From assembly GCF_963678245.1 (NCBI RefSeq), contig NZ_OY782772.1:372001-436000 (forward strand): 64,000 bases of DNA, read 5' to 3'. The notes under the pieces are model-generated. The model did no database searches. It was given only the letters and a program-made list of their open reading frames with translations, and was not told the origin of the DNA. The stretch comes from an uncultured Sunxiuqinia sp. Lineage in GTDB: Bacteria > Bacteroidota > Bacteroidia > Bacteroidales > Prolixibacteraceae. Made by a program: the position numbers and the translations under genes. Positions within the stretch are counted from its first letter, which is position 1. The number at the start of each line of letters is the position of its first letter. Shown piece after piece: positions 27,199 through 36,908 of the stretch.

Positions 27199-27938
27199 GT
27201 CACCCTTAAGAGAACTGAGATCAAAATGTAAGCGATTATAATTAATGGGATAGCATAATATTGGAGCAGGATCGCAAGTACCACAGAAAATGCAATAAAT
27301 AAAAAGCGAACCTCATTCCCAGTCCATTTCAGATGTTTGAACTTCATCGAAAACATAGGAAGTTCCGAAATCATTAGTGCGGAGAGAAGTGCAATTGCAG
27401 TGAGCAGATTAAACCGATTGAGAATGATCTTTCCAATGACGGGGCTTGTTCCTAGCTCCAAAATTAGACCGAGTGATGCATAAAAAATAGCGTTAGCCGG
27501 TATAGGTAGTCCCAGAAAGCTCTCGCTTTGCCGGGTGTCCAGGTTGAATTTCGCCAACCGAAATGCTCCTGAAATAGGGACAAGCAATACTGAAAATAAA
27601 AATATCCACTGTAATGGAGTTGCGTTAATTTCAAAAATGGGCTGATTTTTTTGAAACAAGGCTAGTTCGAGCATGGTAAATAGCATGGCAGCTGGAGCCA
27701 GTCCAAATGATATCAAGTCAGCCAGTGAGTCCAATTGTTTGCCAATTTCAGAATATGCGCCTAATAAACGTGCAGCCATCCCATCCAAAAAATCAAATAT
27801 AGCGGCAGTAAAAATAAATACGGCAGCCCAACCTAACTGTCCTTCTATTCCAAAGAAAACCGCCAAGCTTCCCGCGGCAAGATTCATTGAGGTAATGAAA
27901 TTAGGAACCCAAAAAAATAATTCACTGACTCGTCTCAT
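27189..27938 (-). CDS. pssA: CDP-diacylglycerol-serine O-phosphatidyltransferase
   Basis: This 249-residue membrane enzyme makes phosphatidylserine from CDP-diacylglycerol and serine. The CDP-alcohol phosphotransferase motif DG-x2-AR-x8-G-x3-D-x3-D is complete (DGMAARLLGAYSEIGKQLDS, then LAD). It overlaps psd by one base, so the two consecutive steps to phosphatidylethanolamine are encoded together. Confidence 0.93.
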   Translation of the reverse strand: MRRVSELFFWVPNFITSMNLAAGSLAVFFGIEGQLGWAAVFIFTAAIFDFLDGMAARLLGAYSEIGKQLDSLADLISFGLAPAAMLFTMLELALFQKNQPIFEINATPLQWIFLFSVLLVPISGAFRLAKFNLDTRQSESFLGLPIPANAIFYASLGLILELGTSPVIGKIILNRFNLLTAIALLSALMISELPMFSMKFKHLKWTGNEVRFLFIAFSVVLAILLQYYAIPLIIIAYILISVLLRVTKK

Positions 27939-28594
27939 TAGCTTAATTCTCCAATTATGGTTTGTGACCCCGTGACTTTATCGCCAAGTTTTACTTTAAT
28001 TTCGGTATCGAGCGGTAAATATAAATCAACGCGACTTCCAAATCGAATAAAGCCCATTTCCATATTCTGGGTAACCAGTTGCCCAATATGCAGGAAGTTT
28101 AGAATGCGCCGCGCCATTGCTCCGGCAACCTGATTGGCCATGATCTCACGTCCGTCTTTTAGTTTGATGGCAACGCAGGTTCGTTCGTTCTCCTCGGCCG
28201 ATTTATCTTTGAACGCGGCGTAAAATTCACCTTTTTTGTGTTTTGTAAAGGTGACGGTTCCTGGAGCTGGAATCCAATTGATATGTACATTTAAAGGAGA
28301 CATGAAAATAGAGACTTTCTTGCATTTCTGATGGAGGTACTCCTTTTCTTCGGTTTCCTCAATAGTACAAATTTTGCCGTCAGCTGGAGCTAATATTTGG
28401 TTACTGTTGAGAGTAACTTTGCGATCAGGATATCTGAAAAACTGAAGCACAAGGACTAGTAGAATTAATGTGCCAAAGGAAATGATTGATCCCACAATAG
28501 CGCATGATGTCAATAGCCAGGTCAGAAGGTTTATTATAAGAACGATTATTATTGTATTTCGAATAATTGATTTTCCCGCCGGATGAAATTTCAT
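27938..28594 (-). CDS. psd: phosphatidylserine decarboxylase (archaeal-type/short family)
   Basis: This 218-residue proenzyme has an N-terminal membrane segment and the cleavage motif FGSRVD near the C terminus. The Ser there would become the pyruvoyl prosthetic group upon self-cleavage. It converts phosphatidylserine to phosphatidylethanolamine. It is the short form of the family and sits immediately upstream of pssA in a two-gene operon. Confidence 0.93.
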   Translation of the reverse strand: MKFHPAGKSIIRNTIIIVLIINLLTWLLTSCAIVGSIISFGTLILLVLVLQFFRYPDRKVTLNSNQILAPADGKICTIEETEEKEYLHQKCKKVSIFMSPLNVHINWIPAPGTVTFTKHKKGEFYAAFKDKSAEENERTCVAIKLKDGREIMANQVAGAMARRILNFLHIGQLVTQNMEMGFIRFGSRVDLYLPLDTEIKVKLGDKVTGSQTIIGELS

Positions 28595-28766
28595 AATGTC
28601 AATGTATATAATGTCAATAGTTGTCCGAATGTTGATCTATTAGAATAGCCATTCGTTTTTGTCAGTACAAAAATAAGGAAATAAATCGATGCCTTGTTTA
28701 TGGAGTCGTTTTTAACAAACGAATTATTAGAATTTGTATTTAATAGTGATATAATTCTGACTGATT

Positions 28767-29582
28767 TCAGGTGAAGATTTTGAGATAAAGGACTATTATG
28801 GGGACGGCAAAAAAGATGCTATCGAACCGATCTAAAATGCCTCCATGGCCGGGCAGAAAGTTGCCGCTGTCCTTCAAACTGAATTGTCGCTTGAAAAGTG
28901 ACTCTGTTAGATCGCCAAAAGTTGAAAACACAACAGTGAGCATAGCGATTACGATCCAATGGTGAATTGCAATTTCAGGAATAAATTTGCTTGAAATAAG
29001 AATCGCAATGCCAACCGCCGATAATGCTCCACCGATAGCTCCCTCCCATGATTTTTTTGGTGAAATTCGCTCGAATAATCGATGTTTTCCTATGCTTACA
29101 CCAAACAAGTATGCACCCGAGTCATAGGTCCAAATAATTGCAAATAGTGCCAGTAATAGCGACGGATTGTAAATGTTGGCTGAAGGAAAAACCAATAGAC
29201 AGATCATGCTTATTGGAAGGGCAATGTATATGAGTCCGAGGACGCCGGCGGCCATATTTTCAAACGGAAAATCTTTTCCTCTATATAGTTCAGCAATAAA
29301 AACTAAAAGAAAAATAGGAATGAGACAGTAGTAGGCTATTTGCGGTAGAATACCTTTTCCAACCAGAAAAAAGGAAACGAAGAATAAAATACCAATGATG
29401 ACGACCACAATCTGGTTTGGAGAAATAGGGGCTTTCTTAAAAAAACTAAAAAACTCACGAAGTCCGCTGATTATAACAACTAAAAAAAGCACGCCAAAGG
29501 CATACTCACTTAGCAATAGGCTCCCAATAACAACCGCGGAGAAAGCAATTCCAGTAAGTGTTCTGACAAAAAGGTTTTTCAA
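28767..29582 (-). CDS. cdsA: phosphatidate cytidylyltransferase (CDP-diacylglycerol synthase)
   Basis: This 271-residue membrane enzyme has about seven or eight helices and the CdsA signature near the C terminus (SLFKRQFSLKDSGNFLPGHG, then GILDRFD). It makes CDP-diacylglycerol, the substrate of the nearby pssA. The start is TTG at 29582, overlapping the TGA stop of the DUF2007 gene as TTGA, an arrangement equivalent to ATGA coupling. Confidence 0.94.
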   Translation of the reverse strand: MKNLFVRTLTGIAFSAVVIGSLLLSEYAFGVLFLVVIISGLREFFSFFKKAPISPNQIVVVIIGILFFVSFFLVGKGILPQIAYYCLIPIFLLVFIAELYRGKDFPFENMAAGVLGLIYIALPISMICLLVFPSANIYNPSLLLALFAIIWTYDSGAYLFGVSIGKHRLFERISPKKSWEGAIGGALSAVGIAILISSKFIPEIAIHHWIVIAMLTVVFSTFGDLTESLFKRQFSLKDSGNFLPGHGGILDRFDSIFFAVPIIVLYLKIFT

Positions 29583-29785
29583 CGTTTGAGCTTTTTGAGG
29601 ATTTTCTCTGCGTTTTCCTGATCTTTTTGGTTCACATAAAGTTCGACAAGACCGATGCTGGGGATGACAGAATCATGCTGATTTAGTGTGAAGGATTCAA
29701 TACCATGTTCATCCAATAATTCCTGAGCAATCTTTACCTGATATTCCTGACCGGAGGAATAAATAATTACTAAATCTTTTTCCAT
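29579..29785 (-). CDS. DUF2007 family small protein
   Basis: This 68-residue protein fits the DUF2007 (putative signal-transducing) family, with a ferredoxin-like alpha/beta pattern: IYSSGQEYQVKIAQELLDEH, then a hydrophobic strand and a Lys-rich end. It lies between the LUD protein gene and cdsA with a four-base overlap to the latter. The molecular role is not established. Confidence 0.8.
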   Translation of the reverse strand: MEKDLVIIYSSGQEYQVKIAQELLDEHGIESFTLNQHDSVIPSIGLVELYVNQKDQENAEKILKKLKR

Positions 29786-29795
29786 AGCTTGGTTC

Positions 29796-30431
29796 TTAAA
29801 ATAGTTCGTCAGCTAAAAGTACGAATAATTTTTTGGGACCATGCATTCCCATGACCAATGTTTTTTCAATATCTGCAGTACGGCTAGGACCGGTGATGTT
29901 GGTAATCATACTAGGAAGTCGGTCTGGATATTTCTCTTCTATTTTGGTTAATGCATCGTCAAGGAAACTAACCAACTGATCTTTACTTGCTAGTACAATG
30001 TGGCATTCAGGAAAAACAGTTAATCGACGACCGGACCTCGATGCTGAGCTGACTAAAATAGATCCAAGGTGTGCAACTAAGTATTCACAGGTTGTTATCC
30101 CCACGCCAACATGCTTAAAATCGTCCAGCGAATTTTTATACGCAATATCTCCTTTTAAGGCATCCTGTATTTCAGGCTCCAAACACACCAGGTGTTCAAG
30201 CTTTTCTGACTTAATCAGTTTTTTTAATTCAGGAATTGCGGCATTAAGGCTTTCAATACGGAGAACCTTCCCACCAATCAGTTCAAGATTCGCTTGGAAA
30301 CAATCGACTAGTTTTTTTCCAAGTGAAGGGTAAATTGGAGATTTAAAATCGGGGCGGGCTAAATGCTGCCCGCCCCTTTTATTTTGAGTTTCCTTTAACC
30401 GATGTAGTATTTTCGCTCTTGATGAGTTCAT
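29796..30431 (-). CDS. LUD domain protein (LutC/YkgG-like)
   Basis: This 211-residue protein has the LUD/LutC fold, with the conserved segments GVGITTCEYLVAHLGSILV, and NITGPSRTADIEKTLVMGMH near the C terminus. In lactate-utilisation operons the family works with LutA and LutB, but neither is present here. It lies 12 bases after ftsH and 10 bases before the DUF2007 gene. The stand-alone copy near ftsH recurs in Bacteroidota. The reaction is unknown. Confidence 0.85.
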   Translation of the reverse strand: MNSSRAKILHRLKETQNKRGGQHLARPDFKSPIYPSLGKKLVDCFQANLELIGGKVLRIESLNAAIPELKKLIKSEKLEHLVCLEPEIQDALKGDIAYKNSLDDFKHVGVGITTCEYLVAHLGSILVSSASRSGRRLTVFPECHIVLASKDQLVSFLDDALTKIEEKYPDRLPSMITNITGPSRTADIEKTLVMGMHGPKKLFVLLADELF

Positions 30432-30443
30432 TTGTAACTGAAA

Positions 30444-32471
30444 TTACACTGAAGTTGCTTCGTTGGGCTCTTCTTTCGGCGGTATTGATTTAATGACTTC
30501 TTGTTTTTCTGCCGTTAATTCTTCTCTTACCCAAGGTCTTTTCCCAAATATTTCTTCCAGATCTTCACCAAAAATAACTTCTTTTTCCAGCAGGCGATCT
30601 CCTAGTTTTTTATGACCTTCAGCATTCTCTTTCAAGACTTGCAATGCCCGGTTGTATTGCGAATCAATCAGTTTTTTTGCTTCAGCATCAATCAGTTCGG
30701 CTGTTTTTTCGCTGTATGGTTTGGTAAAACCATAATCGCTTTGTCCGGTTGAATCATAGAAACTAACATTTCCAACTTTTTCGCTCATTCCAAAGATGCT
30801 AATCATCGCATAAGCCTGCTTGGTAATTTTCTCCAGGTCGTTTTGAGCTCCTGACGAAATTGTTCCAAAAATAATCTCTTCGGCGGCTCTTCCTCCCAAG
30901 GCTGAGCACATCTCGTCAAGTAGTTGTTCTTTTGTCGTAATCGATCGCTCTTCAGGTAAATACCAAGCAGCTCCCAGTGCTTTCCCGCGAGGAACAATGG
31001 TCACTTTAACCAATGGGTGTGCATGCTCAAGCAACCAGCTAATTGTAGCGTGACCTGCTTCGTGGTAGGCAATTCGTTCTTTTTCCTCCTTCGAAATAAT
31101 TTTATTCTTCTTTTCTAAGCCACCGATAATACGGTCAACGGCATCCAGAAAATCTTGCCGACCAACATTGTCACGTTCTTTTCGAGCTGCAATCAGAGCT
31201 GCTTCATTACACACGTTGGCAATATCGGCACCTGAGAATCCGGGTGTTTGCTTGGCCAGGAATTGGGCATCCACCTCGTCTGATAATTTGATGGGACGCA
31301 AATGAACTTTGAAAATTTCAGCACGCTCATTCAGATCGGGCAACTCTACATGTATTTGACGGTCGAAACGTCCGGCACGCATTAAGGCGCGGTCAAGCAT
31401 GTCTGCCCGGTTTGTTGCAGCCAGTATAATTACTCCTGAATTGGTGTCGAAACCATCCATTTCGGTAAGTAGTTGGTTCAATGTGTTTTCTCTTTCGTCG
31501 TTTGAACCCATATTGGGGTTTCTTCCTCGGGCACGACCGATGGCATCAATCTCATCGATAAAGACAATACATGGTGCTTTTTCTTTAGCTTGTTTAAATA
31601 AATCCCGAACACGCGATGCCCCAACACCTACGAACATTTCCACAAAGTCGGAACCCGACATGGAGAAAAACGGTACGTTGGCTTCGCCAGCAACTGCCTT
31701 TGCCAACAATGTTTTACCAGTTCCCGGAGGTCCAACCAAAAGTGCACCTTTAGGAATTTTTCCTCCCAGCTTCGTATATTTTGCAGGGCTTTTTAAGAAG
31801 GAAACAACTTCTTCAACTTCCTGTTTCGCTTCAGCTAATCCGGCAACCTCTTTAAACGTAGTGCTAACGCGTGAGTCTTTGTCAAAAACCTTAGCTTGTG
31901 ATTTTCCTACACTGAATATATTTCCAGCACCACCAGCACCTCCAGTACCCTTACTCATACGACGGAAAATCCACCACCAAATAGCAATGATGAGCAGAAA
32001 AGGAAGTATCCAGCTTAATATTTCGCTAAAATAATTGTGAACCGTTTGATACTCGACGGGAACTTTATCCGAATCGTTAAAACTAGCTTGCGCTTTTTGC
32101 AGGTTGCTTTCAAAAGTTTCAACTGATCCGATGGTAAATACGAAATGAGGACCAAATTTTGAGGGGGCACCAAAACCGGTGTTTAATTTGTCAGAATAGT
32201 CATCATAGCTTGACTCTTTCAAGTATATCTGAGCTTCCTCTCGGTTAACCACAACAATTCGTTCAATGTCATGCTTTGTCAGCATGTTGGTTTTAACTTC
32301 GTTCCAGGTCGTTTTTACCGGTCCGCCGCCAAAGCTGAAATACTGGATTGCAAGAAAAACGACAATTACGATTCCATAAATCCAATAAGGATTAAATTTT
32401 GGTGGCTTTCCCCCGGGTTTAAAATTCCCCAAATTAGGACGCTGTTTATTCTTTTTATTGTTATCTGCCAT
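30444..32471 (-). CDS. ftsH: ATP-dependent zinc metalloprotease FtsH
   Basis: This 675-residue membrane AAA+ protease has two transmembrane helices flanking a periplasmic domain (about residues 30-165), then the AAA module with Walker A GPPGTGKT and Walker B VFIDEID, the second region of homology, and the zinc-protease motif HEAGH with the downstream Asp/Glu ligand region. It degrades membrane and regulatory proteins. It follows rsfS by 5 bases. Confidence 0.97.
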   Translation of the reverse strand: MADNNKKNKQRPNLGNFKPGGKPPKFNPYWIYGIVIVVFLAIQYFSFGGGPVKTTWNEVKTNMLTKHDIERIVVVNREEAQIYLKESSYDDYSDKLNTGFGAPSKFGPHFVFTIGSVETFESNLQKAQASFNDSDKVPVEYQTVHNYFSEILSWILPFLLIIAIWWWIFRRMSKGTGGAGGAGNIFSVGKSQAKVFDKDSRVSTTFKEVAGLAEAKQEVEEVVSFLKSPAKYTKLGGKIPKGALLVGPPGTGKTLLAKAVAGEANVPFFSMSGSDFVEMFVGVGASRVRDLFKQAKEKAPCIVFIDEIDAIGRARGRNPNMGSNDERENTLNQLLTEMDGFDTNSGVIILAATNRADMLDRALMRAGRFDRQIHVELPDLNERAEIFKVHLRPIKLSDEVDAQFLAKQTPGFSGADIANVCNEAALIAARKERDNVGRQDFLDAVDRIIGGLEKKNKIISKEEKERIAYHEAGHATISWLLEHAHPLVKVTIVPRGKALGAAWYLPEERSITTKEQLLDEMCSALGGRAAEEIIFGTISSGAQNDLEKITKQAYAMISIFGMSEKVGNVSFYDSTGQSDYGFTKPYSEKTAELIDAEAKKLIDSQYNRALQVLKENAEGHKKLGDRLLEKEVIFGEDLEEIFGKRPWVREELTAEKQEVIKSIPPKEEPNEATSV

Positions 32472-32476
32472 TTCGT

Positions 32477-32854
32477 CTAATTTTCAGTTTGTATTTTTTC
32501 TGTGGCTGCATCAGCCCAAAGGTTTTCTAAATTATAATGTTTTCGAGTTTCATGTTGAAATACGTGTACCATGACATCAGCATAGTCTAACAAAACCCAA
32601 ACTGAGTTTTGGTAACCATCCTTGTGCCAGGCTTTTTCTCCTACCATCTCTTCAACCGTTCGTTCTACTGAATGTGCAATAGCGTCAACTTGGGTGGTTG
32701 AGTTCCCATGACATATGATGAAGTAATTACATTCGGAATGATTTATTTTTGTCAAGTCTATTTTCACAATGTCTTTTCCCTTGATCTTCTGAATCCCTTC
32801 CAGAATAGCGTTTAACAGCTGTTGACTATCTTTTCCAATTGGCTTTTTCTGCAT
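32477..32854 (-). CDS. rsfS: ribosomal silencing factor RsfS
   Basis: This 125-residue protein matches RsfS/Iojap: KGKDIVKIDLTKINHSECNY followed by FIICHGNSTTQVDAIA and a conserved WVLLDYADVMVHVF segment. It binds ribosomal protein uL14 and blocks subunit joining during starvation. It is the first gene of the rsfS-ftsH-LUD-DUF2007-cdsA run and divergent from birA. Confidence 0.94.
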   Translation of the reverse strand: MQKKPIGKDSQQLLNAILEGIQKIKGKDIVKIDLTKINHSECNYFIICHGNSTTQVDAIAHSVERTVEEMVGEKAWHKDGYQNSVWVLLDYADVMVHVFQHETRKHYNLENLWADAATEKIQTEN

Positions 32855-33070
32855 AGATTTATTTTAGAACTACAAAGATAAATTTTTTCACTTATTTTGA
32901 CGATTTTAAATGCATTAGGTAACAACCTGAAATAAGCATCAATACAGTAACGATTTTCAATTCCGATTGTTCTTAATTCAGATTCAGGTGTTACTTTTTA
33001 TTTAAAAATCGGGAACGCTTGAAAAGTTATAGAATAACTTATTTAAAAATGTGAATTAATTTTTTGAACT

Positions 33071-33814
33071 ATGTGTCAGCATATCGGTAAAACCATCGTT
33101 AAAGTAGATCGGACCGAGAGTACCAATAACTATGCCATCGGTCAAGTGTATGAAAATGAAGTGGAAGAGGGGACTGTCTTTTTGGCACATGACCAAACTT
33201 TCGGACGTGGACACTTTGCTAATAGGTGGGAAAGTGAAGCCGGAAAAAACCTGACCTTCTCAGTTTTTATTCGGCCGGCATTTTTGCCAGTTCACCAAAC
33301 ATTTATGCTTTCAAAGGTTGTTTGCCTTGGAATTGAAAACTGTTTGAGTAAGTTTATTAACGACGTAAAAGTAAAGTGGCCAAATGATATCTATGTAAAT
33401 GATCGAAAAGTGTGTGGCATTTTAATTGAAAATGGAATTATGAACAGCCAAATTCGGCAGAGTGTTATTGGTATTGGACTAAATGTCAATCAAGCGCGCT
33501 TCCACTCTGATGCCCCTAACCCCGTGTCGTTAAAACTTATTTCGGGAGAGGCCTACGATTTAGATTCGCTTCTGAAGGATGTTCTTGAGTCGATCGATTA
33601 TTATTATGCGCAGTTGGTTGCGGGAAAGTTTGAATACCTTGATAGGGCGTTTCATGACCGACTGTATCGATTTGATGAATGGCATGCTTTCAAGGATGAA
33701 AATCACCATTACACAGGAAAAATTACAGGCGTTAATGAGATTGGGCAACTCAGAATCCAAGAGAAAGAGGGACCAATGCACGAGTATCATTTTAAAGAGG
33801 TAGTGTATCTATAG
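33071..33814 (+). CDS. birA: biotin-[acetyl-CoA-carboxylase] ligase
   Basis: This 247-residue protein has the biotin-protein ligase catalytic core, with DQTFGRGHFANRWESEAGKN (the biotinyl-AMP loop), KWPNDIYVNDRKVCGIL and GIGLNVNQ. There is no N-terminal DNA-binding domain, so it is a monofunctional ligase without the E. coli-type repressor role. It is divergent from rsfS, and the 216-base gap between them presumably holds both promoters. Confidence 0.94.
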   Translation: MCQHIGKTIVKVDRTESTNNYAIGQVYENEVEEGTVFLAHDQTFGRGHFANRWESEAGKNLTFSVFIRPAFLPVHQTFMLSKVVCLGIENCLSKFINDVKVKWPNDIYVNDRKVCGILIENGIMNSQIRQSVIGIGLNVNQARFHSDAPNPVSLKLISGEAYDLDSLLKDVLESIDYYYAQLVAGKFEYLDRAFHDRLYRFDEWHAFKDENHHYTGKITGVNEIGQLRIQEKEGPMHEYHFKEVVYL

Positions 33815-34000
33815 CTTGGTTTTACTAGTACTTAGTTGAACTTATTTATTAATTGATGTCGAATGTGGGTAAATCTACTGAAGAACGAATAGCAGACTCC
33901 GTTATTTTTTGTAATTTCATCTCACCGGAAGAACTTGACCTGCTCTCTTTTTGGGGCCAGTTTTAAGATGAAAATTGAAAAACAATATAATTGAACACAT

Positions 34001-34813
34001 ATGTACTCTTGGTTTGTTGAATTGAGTCCGATCATGCAAGCTTTGCTTGCAACATTATTTACATGGTTAGTAACAGCTCTTGGAGCTGCAATGGTTTTTT
34101 TCTTCAAAAAAATCAATCGGAAAGTATTGGATGGAATGCTTGGATTTGCAGCAGGAGTGATGATTGCTGCCAGCTTTTGGTCCTTACTTGCCCCTGCTAT
34201 TGAGTTGGCAGAAGAAACCACAAATTCACCATGGATCCCAGCAGTAATTGGCTTTTTGTCCGGCGGAGCTTTTTTATGGCTAGCCGATCAGTATCTCCCA
34301 CACCTACACCTTGGCTTTCCGAAAGAAGAAGCTGAAGGGATACCAACATCGTGGCGTCGGAGTGTGCTGCTGGTTATGGCAATTACCTTGCACAATATTC
34401 CAGAAGGATTGGCAGTTGGTGTGGCTTTTGGTGCTGTTGCTGCCGGTATTCCTGCCGCTTCGTTGGCTGGGGCAATTGCATTAGCCATTGGTATCGGCAT
34501 TCAAAATTTCCCCGAGGGTGCAGCTGTGTCCGTTCCTTTGCGTCGGGAGGGAATGTCGAGAACAAAAAGTTTTATGTACGGACAAGCATCCGGTCTTGTT
34601 GAGCCAATTGCCGGCGTGATTGGAGCTGCTGCTGTTTTACTGATGCGCCCAATATTGCCTTATGCATTATCTTTTGCTGCCGGAGCAATGATTTATGTGG
34701 TGGTTGAAGAATTAATTCCCGAATCACAGTTGGAGAAAAACACTGATATTGCCACAATCGGCGCAATGCTTGGTTTTGCTGTTATGATGACTTTGGATGT
34801 CGCTTTGGGCTAA
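34001..34813 (+). CDS. ZIP family metal transporter
   Basis: This 270-residue protein has about eight helices and ZIP metal-site motifs: [10 protein letters not shown] in helix IV and [12 protein letters not shown] in helix V. In the latter a His found in many ZIPs is replaced by Asn, as in bacterial GufA-like members. It would import zinc or other divalent metals. It stands alone, with about 190 bases before it and a lipocalin-like gene after. Confidence 0.92.
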   Translation: MYSWFVELSPIMQALLATLFTWLVTALGAAMVFFFKKINRKVLDGMLGFAAGVMIAASFWSLLAPAIELAEETTNSPWIPAVIGFLSGGAFLWLADQYLPHLHLGFPKEEAEGIPTSWRRSVLLVMAITLHNIPEGLAVGVAFGAVAAGIPAASLAGAIALAIGIGIQNFPEGAAVSVPLRREGMSRTKSFMYGQASGLVEPIAGVIGAAAVLLMRPILPYALSFAAGAMIYVVVEELIPESQLEKNTDIATIGAMLGFAVMMTLDVALG

Positions 34814-34922
34814 TTTTCAATCAAACCTCCGTTAATAGTAAGCTTTTAAACATGTGCCCTTTCGTGAACAATTCGAATCATTGAGTGTAACACTATTCAA
34901 TTTTAATTTAAATCAAGAAAGC

Positions 34923-35336
34923 ATGGATAGTGTAATTGTCGGTACTTGGAAGCTTTTATCTTTTGAGCTTCAGAGAGAAAATGGAGAATTGGAATATCCG
35001 TTTGGGAAAGACGCGATTGGGTACGTGAATTACACCGCATCGGGTCATTTTTCGGTTCAGTATATGCCAAAAGAACAAGATGAGGAGAACTTAAAAGGAA
35101 TCTCTTATTTTGGCAGCTATGACTACAACCGGGAAAAGGATTACATCATCCATCATGTTGAGGGATCGTTGTTTCCCAATGATGAAGGTCTGGACAAAAT
35201 ACGCAAGGCTCGGTTTAGAGGTAGAAGCCTCAAAATAACTTGGTCTACAGTGAGTTGGGGAGCGGATGAGGATTTGATAGCCACAATCAGTTTTGAAAAA
35301 CAAGAGGAATTACCTCCGGTTCGAGTAACTTTTTAA
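34923..35336 (+). CDS. lipocalin-like domain protein
   Basis: From the ATG at 34923 the product is 137 residues and starts MDSVIVGTWKLLSFELQREN, which is the opening of the lipocalin-like (PF13924-type) barrel. A GTG 23 codons earlier would add residues that look unrelated. No signal peptide is visible. It ends convergently over the small membrane protein gene, with a four-base overlap at 35333-35336. The ligand and function are unknown. Confidence 0.78.
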   Translation: MDSVIVGTWKLLSFELQRENGELEYPFGKDAIGYVNYTASGHFSVQYMPKEQDEENLKGISYFGSYDYNREKDYIIHHVEGSLFPNDEGLDKIRKARFRGRSLKITWSTVSWGADEDLIATISFEKQEELPPVRVTF

Positions 35337-35674
35337 TCTTTTTTCTGGAAGGTCAAATTCAGAAGCCAATCAAACTGGAAAAGAAGTACGAGAGCAATGC
35401 CGATTTGAAGAAGGTAGGCCAACTTTTTCAGCGGAATACCGGCAAATTGGTAATCCAGTGTTGAGGTTAAACTTGTAATTAGCAAGCCAAAAAACAAGCC
35501 CAGGAAAAAGAAGAGCCAGGCAATACGAGTACTTTTTTGCACAGAATATCTTTGTTGCTTTTCCTCGTAAATTTTGTCCATCATTCGATCTTCAAAATCC
35601 TCAAAAGGCATTTTTAAAGCAGAATGTTTCATCAGGTCTTTTACGAGCTTGTCATCTTCTTTAAACTGCTCCAT
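35333..35674 (-). CDS. small membrane protein downstream of ECF sigma factor, possible anti-sigma
   Basis: This roughly 113-residue protein has a charged cytoplasmic N terminus (about 1-50, including MPFEDFEDRMMDKIYEEKQQ) and two transmembrane helices. It immediately follows the sigma factor. ATG 35674 is chosen over a TTG that overlaps the sigma stop. Position and topology suggest an anti-sigma or modulator, but there is no recognisable zinc anti-sigma motif, so the role is inference. Confidence 0.7.
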   Translation of the reverse strand: MEQFKEDDKLVKDLMKHSALKMPFEDFEDRMMDKIYEEKQQRYSVQKSTRIAWLFFFLGLFFGLLITSLTSTLDYQFAGIPLKKLAYLLQIGIALVLLFQFDWLLNLTFQKKD

Positions 35675-35676
35675 AA

Positions 35677-36225
35677 TCAAGTAGCTTTAAATTCGTTTTG
35701 CGTGAGTTGTTGAACAATGGCCAACATATTTTTTCGCCCACGGTGGAGGATTACCCGAATATTGGACTCCGACCATCCTGTTTCTTCTGAAACTGTCTTG
35801 GTATCTTGTTCTTCCAGATAAAACAATCGAAGAACCAAACTTTCTTTTGGTGAGAGTCGGTTTAGTGATTCCTGCACCAGAACAATCTGCTCTTCGGCAC
35901 TCAATCCAACGAAGTTTTCTTCTGTCGGTTCTTGTTCAAAGAAATCATCGGTGTAAAAATGTTCTTTCTTTTCGTTCCTGACTCGTTGAAATGCCTCGTT
36001 GATGACAATGCGATAAAACCAAGTTTTAAAACTCGAACGTCCTTTAAATGACTTCAGATTTCTGAATGCTTTAATAAACGACTCCTGGACAATTTCTTCA
36101 GCCCAAAACTCATCTTTTACGATTGAGATGGCTACAGTAAAAGCCAGATCCTTATAGTTTGTTATAAAATACCTGAATCCTTCCGTATCACCGTTCAATA
36201 CCTTTTTGACGTAAAGGTCGTCCAT
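35677..36225 (-). CDS. ECF-type RNA polymerase sigma factor
   Basis: This 182-residue protein has a sigma-70 region 2 (AEEIVQESFIKAFRNLKSFK and FKTWFYRIVINEAFQRVR), an acidic linker and a region 4 helix-turn-helix (LSPKESLVLRLFYLEEQDTK, then SNIRVILHRGRKNM). It is flanked by two small membrane protein genes on the same strand, a three-gene unit that suggests control by membrane-located partners. The inducing signal is not evident. Confidence 0.9.
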   Translation of the reverse strand: MDDLYVKKVLNGDTEGFRYFITNYKDLAFTVAISIVKDEFWAEEIVQESFIKAFRNLKSFKGRSSFKTWFYRIVINEAFQRVRNEKKEHFYTDDFFEQEPTEENFVGLSAEEQIVLVQESLNRLSPKESLVLRLFYLEEQDTKTVSEETGWSESNIRVILHRGRKNMLAIVQQLTQNEFKAT

Positions 36226-36234
36226 TCGAGACTT

Positions 36235-36594
36235 CTAGTTTTTGCTTGGTTTGTCGATATAGTGCGCAATGACCATCGATATACCTCCAAATAGAATTAT
36301 TGATGCTGCTTTAACCATGCCGTCTGTTCGCTTTAGGAATTGTTCCAGCATCGGGTTCATCATCATTAGTACTATCAATGTAAAACCAAAACCAACTCCG
36401 GTGATTAGCATCCCCAGTTTTAACCAAGGGAACCGAAATCGAAATTCACGTTTTGCATAAATTTCAGAAACATCTTTGTCCCGTTCAATCAGACCCATTC
36501 GTTCTTTATTTCGAGCCTGCAGGAAGTAATACCATCCAAAGAAAATACTAGCAAAAAAACCAAGCCAAATAAGTGCTAACATCAAGTCTTCCAT
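36235..36594 (-). CDS. DUF6249-like membrane protein upstream of sigma factor
   Basis: This 119-residue protein has three hydrophobic helices and the pattern of DUF6249 proteins (ARNKERMGLIERDKDVSEIY between the first two helices). It ends 9 bases before the ECF sigma gene and is likely the first gene of that operon. Function is unknown; proteins of this type often accompany sigma factors in Bacteroidota. Confidence 0.75.
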   Translation of the reverse strand: MEDLMLALIWLGFFASIFFGWYYFLQARNKERMGLIERDKDVSEIYAKREFRFRFPWLKLGMLITGVGFGFTLIVLMMMNPMLEQFLKRTDGMVKAASIILFGGISMVIAHYIDKPSKN

Positions 36595-36816
36595 AATCTT
36601 TTATGTTTTTGTTTTGCCCCTTTGATGCAAGCTAATAAGAAATGTTACAAGAAAAGGCGAGTAGTTGCAAAAAAAAACTTTTGGTCTTTGGGGGGTGCGT
36701 GATATAAAACGGAAAAGAAGAACAATCATTTTTGATTCTAAAACAGATAAACAAATCTTTTTATTAAGAATCGTAAAATAAATGCCGTTTAAATTTTCAG
36801 TTTAAAATTAAATTGT

Positions 36817-36824
36817 CATATTTG
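36817..36824 (+). promoter_or_regulatory. possible -7 element of the leucine operon promoter
   Basis: CATATTTG at 36817-36824 is one base away from the Bacteroidota -7 consensus TAnnTTTG and lies 19 bases before the leader peptide start, which would give a short 5' leader. A clear -33 element is not obvious. The remaining upstream DNA, 36595-36816, shows nothing else. The call is tentative. Confidence 0.35.
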
Positions 36825-36842
36825 CAGGAAATCATTGAACAA

Positions 36843-36908
36843 ATGACACTCATTAGCTCTATTTCTATTCTCGGTATTCTACTCGGTATTCTACTATGGA
36901 TGCGGTAA
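36843..36908 (+). CDS. Leu/Ile-rich attenuator leader peptide of the leucine operon
   Basis: A 21-codon frame from ATG 36843 to TAA 36906-36908 encodes a peptide with six Leu and five Ile, including the tandem LGILLGILL. All Leu codons are CTC or CTA, which are sparse in neighbouring genes, and all Ile codons are ATT. The LGIL repeat comes from a perfect 12-base tandem duplication (36870-36881 and 36882-36893). It lies 116 bases before leuA, directly before a terminator/antiterminator pair. Such codon content at this position is the hallmark of ribosome-mediated attenuation, so stalling for leucyl- or isoleucyl-tRNA should be the signal. Confidence 0.88.
   Translation: MTLISSISILGILLGILLWMR

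Noticed and set aside
31399-32034. A 211-codon open frame on the plus strand
   Set aside because: It is antisense to the FtsH ATPase domain, has Ser/Pro/Thr-biased composition typical of a shadow frame, and no recognisable domain.
36870-36893. Start of a CRISPR-like or satellite repeat
   Set aside because: Only two tandem 12-base copies exist, in frame within the leader peptide, with no spacers.
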